The notes under the pieces are model-generated. The model made no database searches. It was not told the origin of the DNA and was given only the letters and a program-made list of their open reading frames with translations. The position numbers and the translations under genes were made by a program. Below are positions 1 to 9,915 of a stretch of DNA of 16,855 nucleotides, one piece after another (positions within the stretch are counted from its first letter, which is position 1; every line of letters starts with the position of its first letter). The stretch spans positions 1 to 16,855 of the forward strand of contig MU119835.1 in assembly GCA_014904845.1 (NCBI GenBank), given 5' to 3'. This DNA is from Acephala macrosclerotiorum (taxonomy: Eukaryota > Ascomycota > Leotiomycetes > Helotiales > Mollisiaceae).

Positions 1-924
1 ATAATAAATTTATAAAAATAATAATTTAATAATTAAAATAAAAAAAATAAAATTTTTTTTTTTTAAAAATATAAAAATATATTTAATTATTAATTTATAT
101 ATTAATTATTTTTTTTTTAAATTTTTTTTATAAATATATAAATAATTAAAAATTAAAATAATATAATTTATAATATTATTTTTATAATTATTAAAATTTT
201 ATTAAATTAAATTTTATATTAATTAAAATAAAAAATAAAATATATATATAAAATAAAAAATAAATATAATAAAAATTCTTAAAATTAAAAAATATTTTTA
301 ATTTTAAATTTAATTTTTTAAATATAATAAAAAATTCGAATTTTTTTATTATTAATATATTTAAATTTTATTTTTATAAAATAAATAATTTAATTTTTTT
401 ATAATTAAATAATATTTAAAATCGTTTTTTTAAAATATTTTTAATTTATTATATTTAATTATATAATTATATAATTAAATATTAATTAATATTAATATTA
501 TTATAAATATTAATAATTAATAATAATAATTAATTAAACGTATATAAAAAATTTATTTTAAAAATAAAATAATATTAATTATATATAATTTTAAATCGTA
601 TATAAATATTATATAATTTTCGTTTTAATAATAATAATAAAAATATAATATAAATTAATATAATTATTTAATAATTAGTAAAAATTTTAATATTTTATTA
701 TTTAAAATATAATTAAAATAAAAATTAATTAATTAGTTTTTTAAAATATAAATTAATTATTTAATTATAAATTTTAATATTATTTATAATAAAAAATTTT
801 ATTAAATTAAATACGTTTAAAATAATAAATAATAAATGAATTGTATATCGATTTAAAATAATTAGTAATAAACAAACTATATATTGTAATACGAGAAAAA
901 ATATCGCAATATTAAATAATTATT

Positions 925-1021
925 AGTACGCGAATATTATAGTACGTAAATATTATAGTACGTGAAAATCGTAATACGAAAATATTATAATACGAAATAT
1001 ATTTTAATACGAGTTTATTTG
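925..1021. repeat. 16-bp tandem minisatellite, about six units
   Basis: Units of 16 bp follow each other from 925: AGTACGCGAATATTAT, AGTACGTAAATATTAT, AGTACGTGAAAATCGT, AATACGAAAATATTAT, AATACGAAATATATTT and a more diverged sixth unit. The shared core is RRTACGNRAATATTAT. Most differences between units are transitions, as expected if the array decayed by RIP-like mutation. No function is visible. Confidence 0.7.
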
Positions 1022-2186
1022 AATACACTATATATTTTAAAACGATTATTTTTTATTTTACGTATTAAATACTAATTTTAATTATATATTATTTTTATAT
1101 TACGTACTATATAAATACGTTATATAGCGTGAAATAAACGTCTTTAAATTAAATTTTCAACGTAAAATCGAATAATACTAATTATAATATTACGACGTTA
1201 TTAATTATCGAGATATAAAAAATTTGAGAATTAAATAAAATTTTAATATTTTTATCAAAACGAGAAAATTATTAATCTAGTTCAATACTTAATTTAATAT
1301 TTAATTCAATGTTTAAAGTTACTAATTATCGAATTATATAATTACGAATTTATTATTATATTACGATTAAAATTACTTGATTTTTATCGATCGTAATAAA
1401 AATTTGTTTTATAAAAAAATGCATTTCAATTAAATTTACGATTTACTATTTTCGCATTTAAATTATCTTTTAAATTAGTAATTTTAAATAGATTCTCGTA
1501 AAATTGTAATATTAAAATTTTTGTAAAATTAATAAAATCATACTACGATCAATTATAAACGTAGTATTAGTACTAAAACAATTAAATTAAAAAAAATTTC
1601 GTATTTAAACGAATTATTTTTATTTACTCGAGATTTTAAAACGGTAAAAATATTATTATATAAATATTAAATATTAAAATTCGTATTTTCAATTTAAAAT
1701 TAATTAATAAAATTAAAAATAAAATTAATAATTTAAAAATATAATAATAATAAAAATTTTTTAATATAATTTTTAATTATTTAAAAAATTAATTAATAAA
1801 TTGATTATTTTTATTTATCGAATATTATTATATAAAAATATTAAAATAAAAAATTATTAATAAATTATATATTATAAATATTATAAAAAAAATTATTAAT
1901 AATTATATTTATATACGATTTTTATTTTTTAATTATAATCGAAAAATAAAATATTTAATATTATTAAAATATAAATAAATAATATATTTATATTAATAAA
2001 AAAAAATCTTTTTTAAAAAAAATTAAAATAAAAAATTTAAATTATTAAATTTATAAATTAAATATAAAAAATAATATATTTAAAATATTTATATTATTAA
2101 AATTCGATCGAAAATAAAATTATTATATTAAATAATAAATTTAAATAATAAATTAAAAATTTAAATATATTATTTTAAATTTATCG

Positions 2187-2402
2187 ATATTATAAAATTA
2201 TTATTCGAATAACGAACGTACGTAAAAAAATTTTTAGATTCTAATATATATTATTAAATGATTTTTTGATTTCTATATATGATCTCAAATAAAAACTCGA
2301 GATTAAAAACTATATATTGAAAATAAAAATAAGACAATACTAATTAAATACAATTTCGAATCGCACGTAAATATTACGTAAATATTTCGTAATATTTATT
2401 TT
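2187..2402 (+). repeat. 216-bp direct repeat, copy 1 (possible decayed LTR)
   Basis: This copy aligns without gaps to 4719-4934 at roughly 85% identity, and most differences are transitions. It begins ATATTATAAAATTATTATTC and ends at ATTTCGTAATATTTATTTT. Two direct copies of equal length about 2.5 kb apart fit the LTRs of a decayed retrotransposon, with this copy as one LTR. I could not find a matching target-site duplication or polypurine tract, so a dispersed or segmental repeat remains possible. Confidence 0.6.
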
Positions 2403-2640
2403 AATATTAATAATTTTTTTTTTGTAAAAAAAAAAAAAAATCGTACGAATAAAATTGTTTTTTTTTTATTATATTTTGTTAATATATAAAACTCGTTAAT
2501 TTTAAACAAATAAAATTATAAAAAAATAAAAAATACGTAATCGAACTTTAAAAATAATATTAATAAATTAATATTATTCTCGAAATTCGTCGAAATTTAT
2601 AATTATTAAATTTAAAAAAAAAAAAATTATTTTCGATTTA
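2395..2640 (+). repeat. Dispersed repeat, heavily mutated copy
   Basis: This stretch resembles the right edge of the window (16597-16855). Both carry, in the same order, a long T run followed by GTAA, the string AAACTCGTTAAT, AACTTTAAAAA, an AATAAATTA core and a CGAA.TTCGT box. This copy is almost fully converted to A and T (for example AATATTAATAAATTAATATT, where the other copy has AACGCTAATAAATTAGCGCT). It overlaps the end of the 2187-2402 repeat by a few bases, and its limits are approximate. Confidence 0.5.
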
Positions 2641-2679
2641 AAATTTTAAATATTTAAAATATTTTTCAAATAAAAATAT

Positions 2680-3040
2680 TTTTATTTTAAATTTTATTTC
2701 AAATAATAATTTATATAAACGAATAAAAATAAATCGAAAAAATAAATAATTGTATTTATTTTTTTAATAGAAAATTCTAATTAAAAACTTTAAATACAAT
2801 ATTTAATAATAATTTTATAATTTAATAAATCAAATAATTGCAATATTAAATACTTTTTTAAATAAAACTTTTTTTTTATTACTTTTTTTTACAAATATTA
2901 TTTTAAATAATAGTTTATAAAAATAAATCGAAAATTAAATAATAATATTTATTTTTATTAATTAAATAAAATAAATATAATATTTAATAATAGTTTATTA
3001 TTTGATAAATCAAATCATTATAATATTAAATATAAACGTT
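2680..3040. repeat. Degenerate tandem duplication, unit about 180-190 bp
   Basis: Two adjacent units share AAATCGAAAA (2731 and 2925), then a TTTAATAATA string, then ATAAATCAAAT followed by a conserved ATATTAAAT (2824 and 3004). The spacing between matching points is 180-194 bp, so small indels separate the units. Edges are approximate. Such tandem duplication is common inside decayed transposons. No reading frame is recognisable. Confidence 0.45.
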
Positions 3041-4718
3041 TTTTTATTTATTTTTCTATTTATTTTTTTATTTATTTTTTAATATTATTTATTTTTATCA
3101 ATATTATATTTAATCGATATTTTTTTATTATTAGTACTTTTTATTATTATAATAAAAACTATTAATATTTCGAAAGTTTTTTTTTATTTTCTCGATCGAG
3201 TAAAAAAAATAAAAAACTCGAAATTATATTTTACTTATTATTATATTTACTATTATATTTCTCGCAGTTTTTATTTTTATTATTTTATAATAAAAATATC
3301 GTAATATTAACTATTTATTATAATGAGTAAATATTTTAATTCTATGTTTTATTTAATTATTATTTATATTAATTTAAAGATCGTTCTAAGAATTGTTTTA
3401 AATAATTCTTATTCTATTATTAAAAGTTTTTATTCGAAGATTTATCGTTCGAAAATTAATTAAAATAATTATTCGATTATTAAATTAAAAATTGTTAATA
3501 CTATAATTCGTAGATCAATTTTAATAGAAATAAAATACTTTAATAAAAGTTTTATTTATTAAATTCTTTATTGTATTTTTATAAAAAAAAATTTATTTAT
3601 TTTAATTTAAATATTTATTTTTTTAATAGTCTATTTATAGTATTTTTTATTTTTAATAAACTTTTTAAACTCTTTAATAATTAATTATTTTTTTTTTAGT
3701 ATTTATATTTTTCGTTTATATAAAAATTTTTTTAAATTTTAAATAAAATCTCTTTTTATAAAGAATAATATTTCTTTAGTTTATTCTTTGAAATCTTTTT
3801 TAAAGTATTTTTATAATTTGTAATTCGAGTATTCGAAGTTCTCGTAATTTATAATACTATATATAATAAATCTATTAATAATCTTTTTATTCAAATTTAT
3901 TTTAAAATCAATTATATTATTTTATTTATTAAAATCGTATTCGTATTTATATATAGATATTTTGATAAAAATAGATTAATAATATAAAAATAAATATTGA
4001 AACGAATAATAAAATAAATAATAAAATAAATAAACAATTCGAAAACAAATAAACGATTTAAATATTCGATAACGTTTTACAAATAGTTTCGAACAAATAA
4101 AAACGTTTACAAATTATTTTAATAATCGATTAAAATAATCGTAAAATAATATCGTTATATTATCGATCGATTAATTTGAAATTGTAAAAAGTAAATAAAT
4201 TCGATCGAAATAAAAATATAAAAATAAATATCGTAATTTATAAAAGTTTTCAATTGATCGTAAAATAATATACAATTAATATACTAAAATCGATTAAATT
4301 CGAAATTATAGAAAATAAATAAATATAATCAAAAAAAAAAAAATTTTTAATTCGATATAATATTTAAAATCAAACAATAAATATAATGATTCAATTAATT
4401 ATTTAATCGAGTTTTTCGTAAAATAATATTATTCTATATAATAAACGTAAACTTGAATTAATTATTTAAAAATATAAACTTTTCTATAATTGATTTTTTC
4501 CAGTTTTTAAAAATCGAAAAAACGCTAAAATCTCGTTTTTACGAAAAAAACAATAAAATTCTCTCGTAATTTAATAATATTTAAAAACGTTTTCTTGAAA
4601 TCTTTTAATATTTTTTGTAATTTATTTATTAATACTTTTAATTTATTGTATTTAATCTCTTTCGATAATATTTAATTAGTCTATATTTAATTGTAAAATT
4701 GAATATTAATTAATATTA

Positions 4719-4934
4719 ATATTATAAAATTATTATTCGAATAATAAACGCACGTAGAATTTTTTTTGAATTCTAATATACGTTATTAAATAATTTCTTG
4801 ATTTCTATATATAATCTCAAGTAAAAACTCGAAATTAGAAACTATATACTAAAAATGAAAATAAAACAATACTAACTAAATGCGATCTCGAATCGCATGT
4901 AAATATCACTTAAATATTTCGTAATATTTATTTC
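4719..4934 (+). repeat. 216-bp direct repeat, copy 2 (possible decayed LTR)
   Basis: This is the partner of 2187-2402. It keeps slightly more C and G (for example AACGCACGTAG and GCGATCTCGAATCGCATG), so it is the less mutated copy. If the pair are LTRs, the element would span about 2187-4934 with a 2.3-kb interior too decayed to assign any coding content. Confidence 0.6.
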
Positions 4935-5449
4935 GATAAAATTTATTAATAATAAAACTTTTTATTTTTATTAATAAATCGTTTATAAATAATAAAAATT
5001 TTAATTTTCAAATTAAATATAAAAAACAATAAAAAATTTAAAATTAAATTTTTATTTATTTATTATAATTTTATTAAAAATAAACGAATTATTAAAAACG
5101 TATTAATTTTAAAAAATTATAAAATAATAAAAAAATCGATATAATAATAATAATTAAATTTATTATAAATATAATTATAAAATAATTCGCTGTTTTTAAT
5201 ATTTTAATAATCGTATATATCGATTTATATTTATTTTACGAATATTTAATTAAATTCGAAATAATTAAAAAAAAACGTTTAATAATCGATATTATAATTT
5301 TATAATAATTATATAAATAAAAAAAATTATAAAAAATTAAACAAATTAATAATTAAAATAATTCGATAAATATTATAATAAAATTAATTTTTAATAAAAT
5401 TTTAAAAAAAAATTTAAATATTAATTATTTTAAAGTACAAATAAAAAAA

Positions 5450-5490
5450 TAATTAAAAAAAAAAAAAAATAATAAAAAAAAAATAAAAAA

Positions 5491-5525
<35 letters not shown>

Positions 5526-5600
5526 AAAAAAAAAATAATAAAAAGAAAATAAATATAAAAATAAATAAAAAAAATAAATAAAAAAATATTTGTTTTTAAT
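5450..5600. repeat. Long A-rich tract
   Basis: Roughly 150 bases of the plus strand are almost pure A with scattered T, including an uninterrupted run of more than 20 A. This strand asymmetry differs from the mixed A/T around it. It could be an old poly(A) tail of a LINE-type insertion or a purine-rich stretch that lost its G bases to A. The sequence does not decide between these. Confidence 0.45.
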
Positions 5601-5671
5601 ATTATTATTATTTAAAATTTTAAATTAAAAATAAATTTTTTTTTTAAATTTAAAATTTATAAATTTTAATA

Positions 5672-5706
5672 AACTTTAAAAATAATATTAATAAATTAAT
5701 ATTATT
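5672..5706 (+). repeat. Short fragment of the dispersed repeat
   Basis: The string AACTTTAAAAATAATATTAA and what follows is essentially identical to 2544-2578 and corresponds to 16739-16773 with C/T and G/A differences. It is probably a fragment of the same family, although the very low complexity weakens the case. Confidence 0.35.
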
Positions 5707-6604
5707 TTTAATATTTATTTATATAATTTTTATTTATATTAAAATTAATAAATTTAATATATTTACAACGTATAATAAAAAAAAACAATTTTATTTATTT
5801 AAATTATTAAAAACGACAACGTTTTTATTATAAAAAAAATTATTAATATCGAAATAAATATTATATAATATTTATATACAATTTAAAATCGTATATAATT
5901 AATATATATATTAAAATTTAAAAAAAAATTTTACGTATATTTAAATTATATTATTAATAACGTAATATTTATAATAATAATTTTATTAAATATAAACAAA
6001 TAAATAATTTTATTATTAAAAAAAATAATTTAATAATAAATTTAAAAAAACGTAAAAAATATATATATATTTTTATATATTTATTTTAATAAATTTTAAA
6101 TTTTATTTAAAATTAAAAAAAAAAAATTATAAATCGAAATTCGAAAAAAATAATAAAAAAAAATTAATATAATATTAAATAAAAAAAATTTAAATTTTAA
6201 ATATAAAAAAAAAATTATATAATATTATTAAAACGAATAAAAAAAATTATATTATATAATATAAATTTTATTTAATTTTATAAAATATTATAAATTAATA
6301 TTAAATTAATATTAAATTATATATTTTTAATAAAAAATATATATTATAATACGAAATATAATAATATAATTATAAATTAAATATAATTTAAATATAATTT
6401 TTTTTATAAATAATAATTTTTTATTTATTTAATATTATTAATATATAAATAAAAAAAAAATTAATAAAATAAAAATTTATATTAATTATATAAATATAAA
6501 AAATTATAAAGAATTTAATAAATTAATAAATAAAATAATATTATTAATATTATATTAAAAAATAAATAAAAAAATAAATTAAAAATAAAAAAATATTAAA
6601 TTTA

Positions 6605-6731
6605 TATTACGAGAAACTTTCTACATTTACGTACTATACACGTAATCTCCTGTCTATATATAGTCGAGCTCTTTATTCAATGGATTATAAATCTTTATTT
6701 ATATTTTATACATTTACTCACTTTCGTGATA
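6605..6731 (+). repeat. Left LTR (127 bp)
   Basis: It aligns gap-free to 7537-7663 with about 24 differences, of which about 20 are transitions. This copy carries more T and A at the differing positions in its first half (for example TATACACGTAAT against GTAGCACGTGAC), so it is the more RIP-affected there. It ends GTGATA at 6726-6731. A TATATATA-type box lies in its middle. Confidence 0.85.
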
Positions 6732-6750
6732 AATAGTAGCATTTTGCGAT
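6732..6750 (+). other. Candidate primer-binding site of the LTR element
   Basis: The bases immediately downstream of the left LTR, AATAGTAGCATTTTGCGAT, occupy the place where an LTR element pairs with its tRNA primer. TAGTAGC could be a RIP-altered TGGTAGC, since primer sites usually begin TGG. I cannot assign the tRNA from the sequence, so this rests on position. Confidence 0.35.
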
Positions 6751-6847
6751 CTAATAGATTTTCTTATATTCTAAACACTCATTTTATTTTACTTCCCATT
6801 CTATTCTCGAACTTTCTCAGCGTTCTCGAACCAATCGATCGATCGAT

Positions 6848-7420
6848 ATGCCCGACTACGCTGCCATAAACCACTAATACGCTATTCCAGCTGCTCTTAA
6901 AGTTAAAATACAACTCTCCATCGAACGCGCTATCCGCGAAGCTGTTTCTACGGCTTTTACGAAGCTCTTTAACCGTCCAATAGTCGAGTTGCCCTCGAAT
7001 CCCTCTAAGCTCTTAATTAAGTCTCATTTTAAGCTCAAGGCTCCTCCAATTCAGGCACCAACTGAGTTGGCAAAGCCTCACCAACCTCGAAAACGACGAT
7101 AACGACGCTACCGATCTTCTAAACGATCTGCCAAGCTCTCTGCTGTCGAATCAATCGAACCTACAGTCGAATCGATCCTTCTTGTCGCCGCTGTCGATAC
7201 CCTTGGGCCTTTGCTTGCCCCTATAACCGACATCACTACATGCCGATGCCAAATGCAGCTCCAACCGCCCTACCATTCCTCCTCTGCCTCTAAGCATCGA
7301 TTTCCGGCTCTAAAAAGCCTTATATTCGATGTCTAAAAGCGTATCGACGGTGCAGCTAGCGCTGTGCCTACATACAAGAACGGATGCTTAGTTCTAGTCC
7401 CGTTTAGAGATACAAGCTGA
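6848..7420 (+). pseudogene. Broken 191-codon frame inside the LTR element
   Basis: From the ATG at 6848 the frame runs to a TGA at 7418-7420 with three internal stops, all TAA: 6875-6877, 7100-7102 and 7334-7336. Each is a single C-to-T change from CAA, the classic RIP route to a stop, and the frame is otherwise continuous. The readable product is rich in A, L, K, R, S and P, with a basic patch (QPRKRR) just before the second stop and a serine-rich stretch (HSSSASKHRF) before the third. A cysteine pair (CRCQ) is present, but the CX2CX4HX4C zinc knuckle of a Gag nucleocapsid is not. I do not recognise the family. A Gag-like or captured host fragment is possible, and it need not have been translated. 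Confidence 0.55.
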
Positions 7421-7524
7421 GCATAAAAGTAAAAAAAGGTACTGGTACATAGATGGACATATAAATACACTGCTAATTAGAGGTACAAGTACGAGAACGT
7501 ACTACTAAGCGATGTCTCTTTCCT

Positions 7525-7534
7525 AGAAAGAGGA
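7525..7534 (+). other. Candidate polypurine tract of the LTR element
   Basis: AGAAAGAGGA is an all-purine run ending two bases before the right LTR. This is the position and composition of the primer for plus-strand DNA synthesis in LTR elements. Confidence 0.6.
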
Positions 7535-7536
7535 CA

Positions 7537-7663
7537 TATTACGGGAAACCCTTTACATTCACGTGCGTAGCACGTGACCTCCTGTCTATATATAATCGAG
7601 CTCTCTGTTTAATAGATTATAAATCTTTATTTATATTATATATATTTATTTATTTTTGTAATA
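7537..7663 (+). repeat. Right LTR (127 bp)
   Basis: This is the better preserved LTR in its first half. It carries an inverted repeat of 7-bp arms (CACGTGC GTA GCACGTG, 7560-7576), a TATATATAA box at 7587-7595 and a TAATAGATTATAAATC stretch that could act in 3' end formation. It ends GTAATA. The order palindrome, TATA box, A/T-rich tail fits an LTR promoter. Confidence 0.85.
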
Positions 7664-9390
7664 ATTTATAATTAATAATAATTTTTTTATAATATATATA
7701 AATAATATTATTTAATAAAATTTTATATAATTAATTAATAATTATATTTTAAATTATATTTTTAAAATCGATTTTATAATTATAAAATTATTAAATATTT
7801 TTTTTTTAATTTAATAAAAAAAATATTATTTAATTTTAATATATAATAATATTTTTATATTAATATTTAAATTATTATAATTTAAAATAAAATATATTAT
7901 TATTAAAATTATATATTATAAAAATATTTTAAAAATAAAAATAAAAATAATATATATATTTTTTAATTATATTAATATAATTTAATTTTAATATTTATAA
8001 TTTTTAAAAGATTTTATATATATTTTTTTTAAATATTATTATTTTTATTTTAATAATTTTTTTATATTAAATTTTTTATAAATTTTATTTAAATTTTTAT
8101 TATAAATTTAATTATTTTTAAATAAAAATTTTAATTTATTTAATTATTTATTTATATAAAATATAAATATTATTTTTTTTAAATTATTTTTTAATTAAAA
8201 AAATCAAATTATTAATAATTATTTTAAAATATATTAAATTTATATAAAATAAATTCGTTTATAATAAATTTATTTAAAATTTAATTAAATATATTTAAAT
8301 TTTAAATTTTAAACGATTTTATTAATTTGTTATTATATAAATTAATAAAATATAATTATATTTAATTAAAATCGCGATTATAAATTTTTTAAATATATTT
8401 TTATTTTAAATATTAAAATTAATAATCGTTTTAATAAAAAATATTAAAATAATTATATAATTTTTAAAAAAAAATTTAAAAAGTTTTTTTTTAAAATTAT
8501 ATATTAAAAAAAATAATTTAAATTAATTAAATCAATTGTAATAATTCAATATAAAAAATAAAAATTTTAAAAAATAATTTTTTAATAATATAAAATATAC
8601 GTTAAATAAAAAAAAATTATTTTATATTTAATTAATATTAATAATATTAAAATATTTAAATATATTAACGTATTACGTTTAATAATTATAATTTTTATAT
8701 AAATTATTTTTTTCGTTTTAAAAAAAAAAAAAAAATTTATTCGACGATTAATCAAACGAATTAATAACGAACGAGTTTTTTTTTTTTATTCGATATATAT
8801 TTTATTTCGTAAATTTTATAAAATCGTTTTTACGAAAAATTATAAAAAATTTTATTTTATTAATTTATTTTTTAATATTTAAAATAAAAATATATTTATT
8901 ATAAAATTTTATATTAAAATTATTTTTTTTAAAATTTCTTTTTTTATATTAAATTATTATAATTAATTTAATTAATTTAAATTGTTTTTTTTAATATATA
9001 TTTTAAAAATTATATAATTAGATTTTTAAATATTTTTTATAATTATTATTTTTATAAAATACGATTATATTTATTAATTTATATAATAATAAATTAATAA
9101 AATCGTTTAAAATTTAAAATTTAATAATATTTAATTAAGTTTTAATTTATTTATAAATTTTATACGATTTAAATTAAATTTAAAATTAAAAATATTAAAT
9201 ATATATATAAATTATATAAATATATATTAATAAATACTTTTTTTTATAATTTATTTAATTATTAATAATTATTTTAAAAAAATAAATATTAATTTATTTA
9301 TATTTTAAATTATAAATTTTTTTTTAAAAAAAATTATATATATAATTTATTCAAAATTTTAATTTTAATTTTTATTTTTAATTAATAATT
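7664..9390. other. Extremely AT-rich, gene-free block
   Basis: The composition is the same as left of the LTR element: nearly only A and T, with residual C and G mostly as CpG. No coding frame, RNA gene or clear repeat structure was found, apart from homopolymer runs such as those near 8710-8790. This is presumably the right part of the same decayed repeat block into which the LTR element inserted. Confidence 0.75.
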
Positions 9391-9915
9391 TATATTTAAA
9401 CGAGACTTTATAAACTTATAAAACGAGTCTTAGAATTTTGGTTTTAATTTACGAGTTCAAATTTCAAAAGGATCCGCTTTATTAAAACTATAAAACGGTT
9501 TTTTTTATAAGGTTCTACAATCCATGGAACCAAATAAAGTAATCTAGACCGATATATCATCGATATAACATCTTAATTCAATACGTAATAACCTTCGTAT
9601 AAAATCGGCCCTTTTTATATTACCATAATACGTCCTTTATCACTATATATACCACTATTTAAAGGTTTAATCGGAAGAGTGCTCAGAGCAGCAGTGAGGT
9701 GTAGCCGACGACAGAGCACAAACAGCTACAAACGATACTTGCGAGGCCCTCTTGTTTTAGCTTGAGTCGCTATAACTAACGCGGGCCGGGGTCGCAGCGC
9801 AACGAATCCGGCAATATATAGTAATAGCGATTTCTACTGGAGACTTATTCTCATTTATAAATATGCTTTTCTAGCTGGCATCTTTCTCTTTGCTACATCG
9901 GTAAAGCGTAAATCT
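9391..9915. other. Transition zone and 3' flank of the large gene
   Basis: G+C rises gradually from about 9390 to 9660 and is normal after that. The gradient could reflect mutation leaking from the repeat block into unique DNA. On the minus strand this stretch lies directly downstream of the stop codon at 9916-9918 and should contain the 3' UTR and poly(A) site. AATAAG and TTATAAATG strings near 9850-9870 (minus strand) are possible signals, but none is an exact AATAAA. No other gene is supported here. Confidence 0.5.

Larger units (their letters stand above)
1..6604. other. Extremely AT-rich, gene-free block (RIP-like decayed repeats)
   Basis: This stretch is almost entirely A and T. No credible coding frame is seen on either strand. 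The few remaining C and G bases lie mostly in CpG pairs, while CpA, CpT and CpC are nearly gone in the most extreme parts. Parts such as about 840-1640, 2200-2400 and 3000-4930 keep somewhat more C and G. Known biology: RIP in filamentous ascomycetes turns duplicated DNA into TpA-rich sequence through C-to-T changes. Repeat copies here differ mostly by transitions, which fits. Mitochondrial origin is unlikely because there are no tRNA, rRNA or respiratory genes. The block probably consists of old transposon copies; the recognisable repeats are listed separately. Confidence 0.85.
6605..7663 (+). mobile_element. Miniature LTR retroelement (TRIM-like), 1,059 bp with intact ends
   Basis: Two direct repeats of exactly 127 bp (6605-6731 and 7537-7663) flank an 805-bp interior. 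The outer ends read TATTAC and GTAATA, an inverted pair that fits an original TGTTAC...GTAACA after one G-to-A and one C-to-T change. The bases just outside are ATTTA on both sides (6600-6604 and 7664-7668), a 5-bp target duplication. A purine run (7525-7534) sits just before the right LTR, as a polypurine tract should. The interior is too short for reverse transcriptase or integrase and carries one broken frame (6848-7420). This structure matches terminal-repeat retrotransposons in miniature, which depend on enzymes from a full-length relative. Orientation follows the purine tract and the frame. The interior is much less mutated than the flanking DNA, so it probably inserted after the surroundings had decayed. 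Confidence 0.85.

Noticed and set aside
925..1021. CRISPR-like array
   Set aside because: The 16-bp units are directly adjacent with no unique spacers, and the DNA is eukaryotic in all other respects.
3300..3960. Remnant transposase gene in the less decayed T-rich stretch
   Set aside because: All frames are full of stops and no motif can be read; assigning a family would be a guess.
1..6604. Mitochondrial DNA or a mitochondrial insertion
   Set aside because: Composition alone suggested it, but no mitochondrial gene or tRNA is visible, and paired repeats differing by transitions fit RIP better.
9661..9840. tRNA or other small RNA gene in the GC-rich part of the 3' flank
   Set aside because: No cloverleaf and no A-box or B-box pair could be drawn; only a GC-rich string near 9780-9810 is present.
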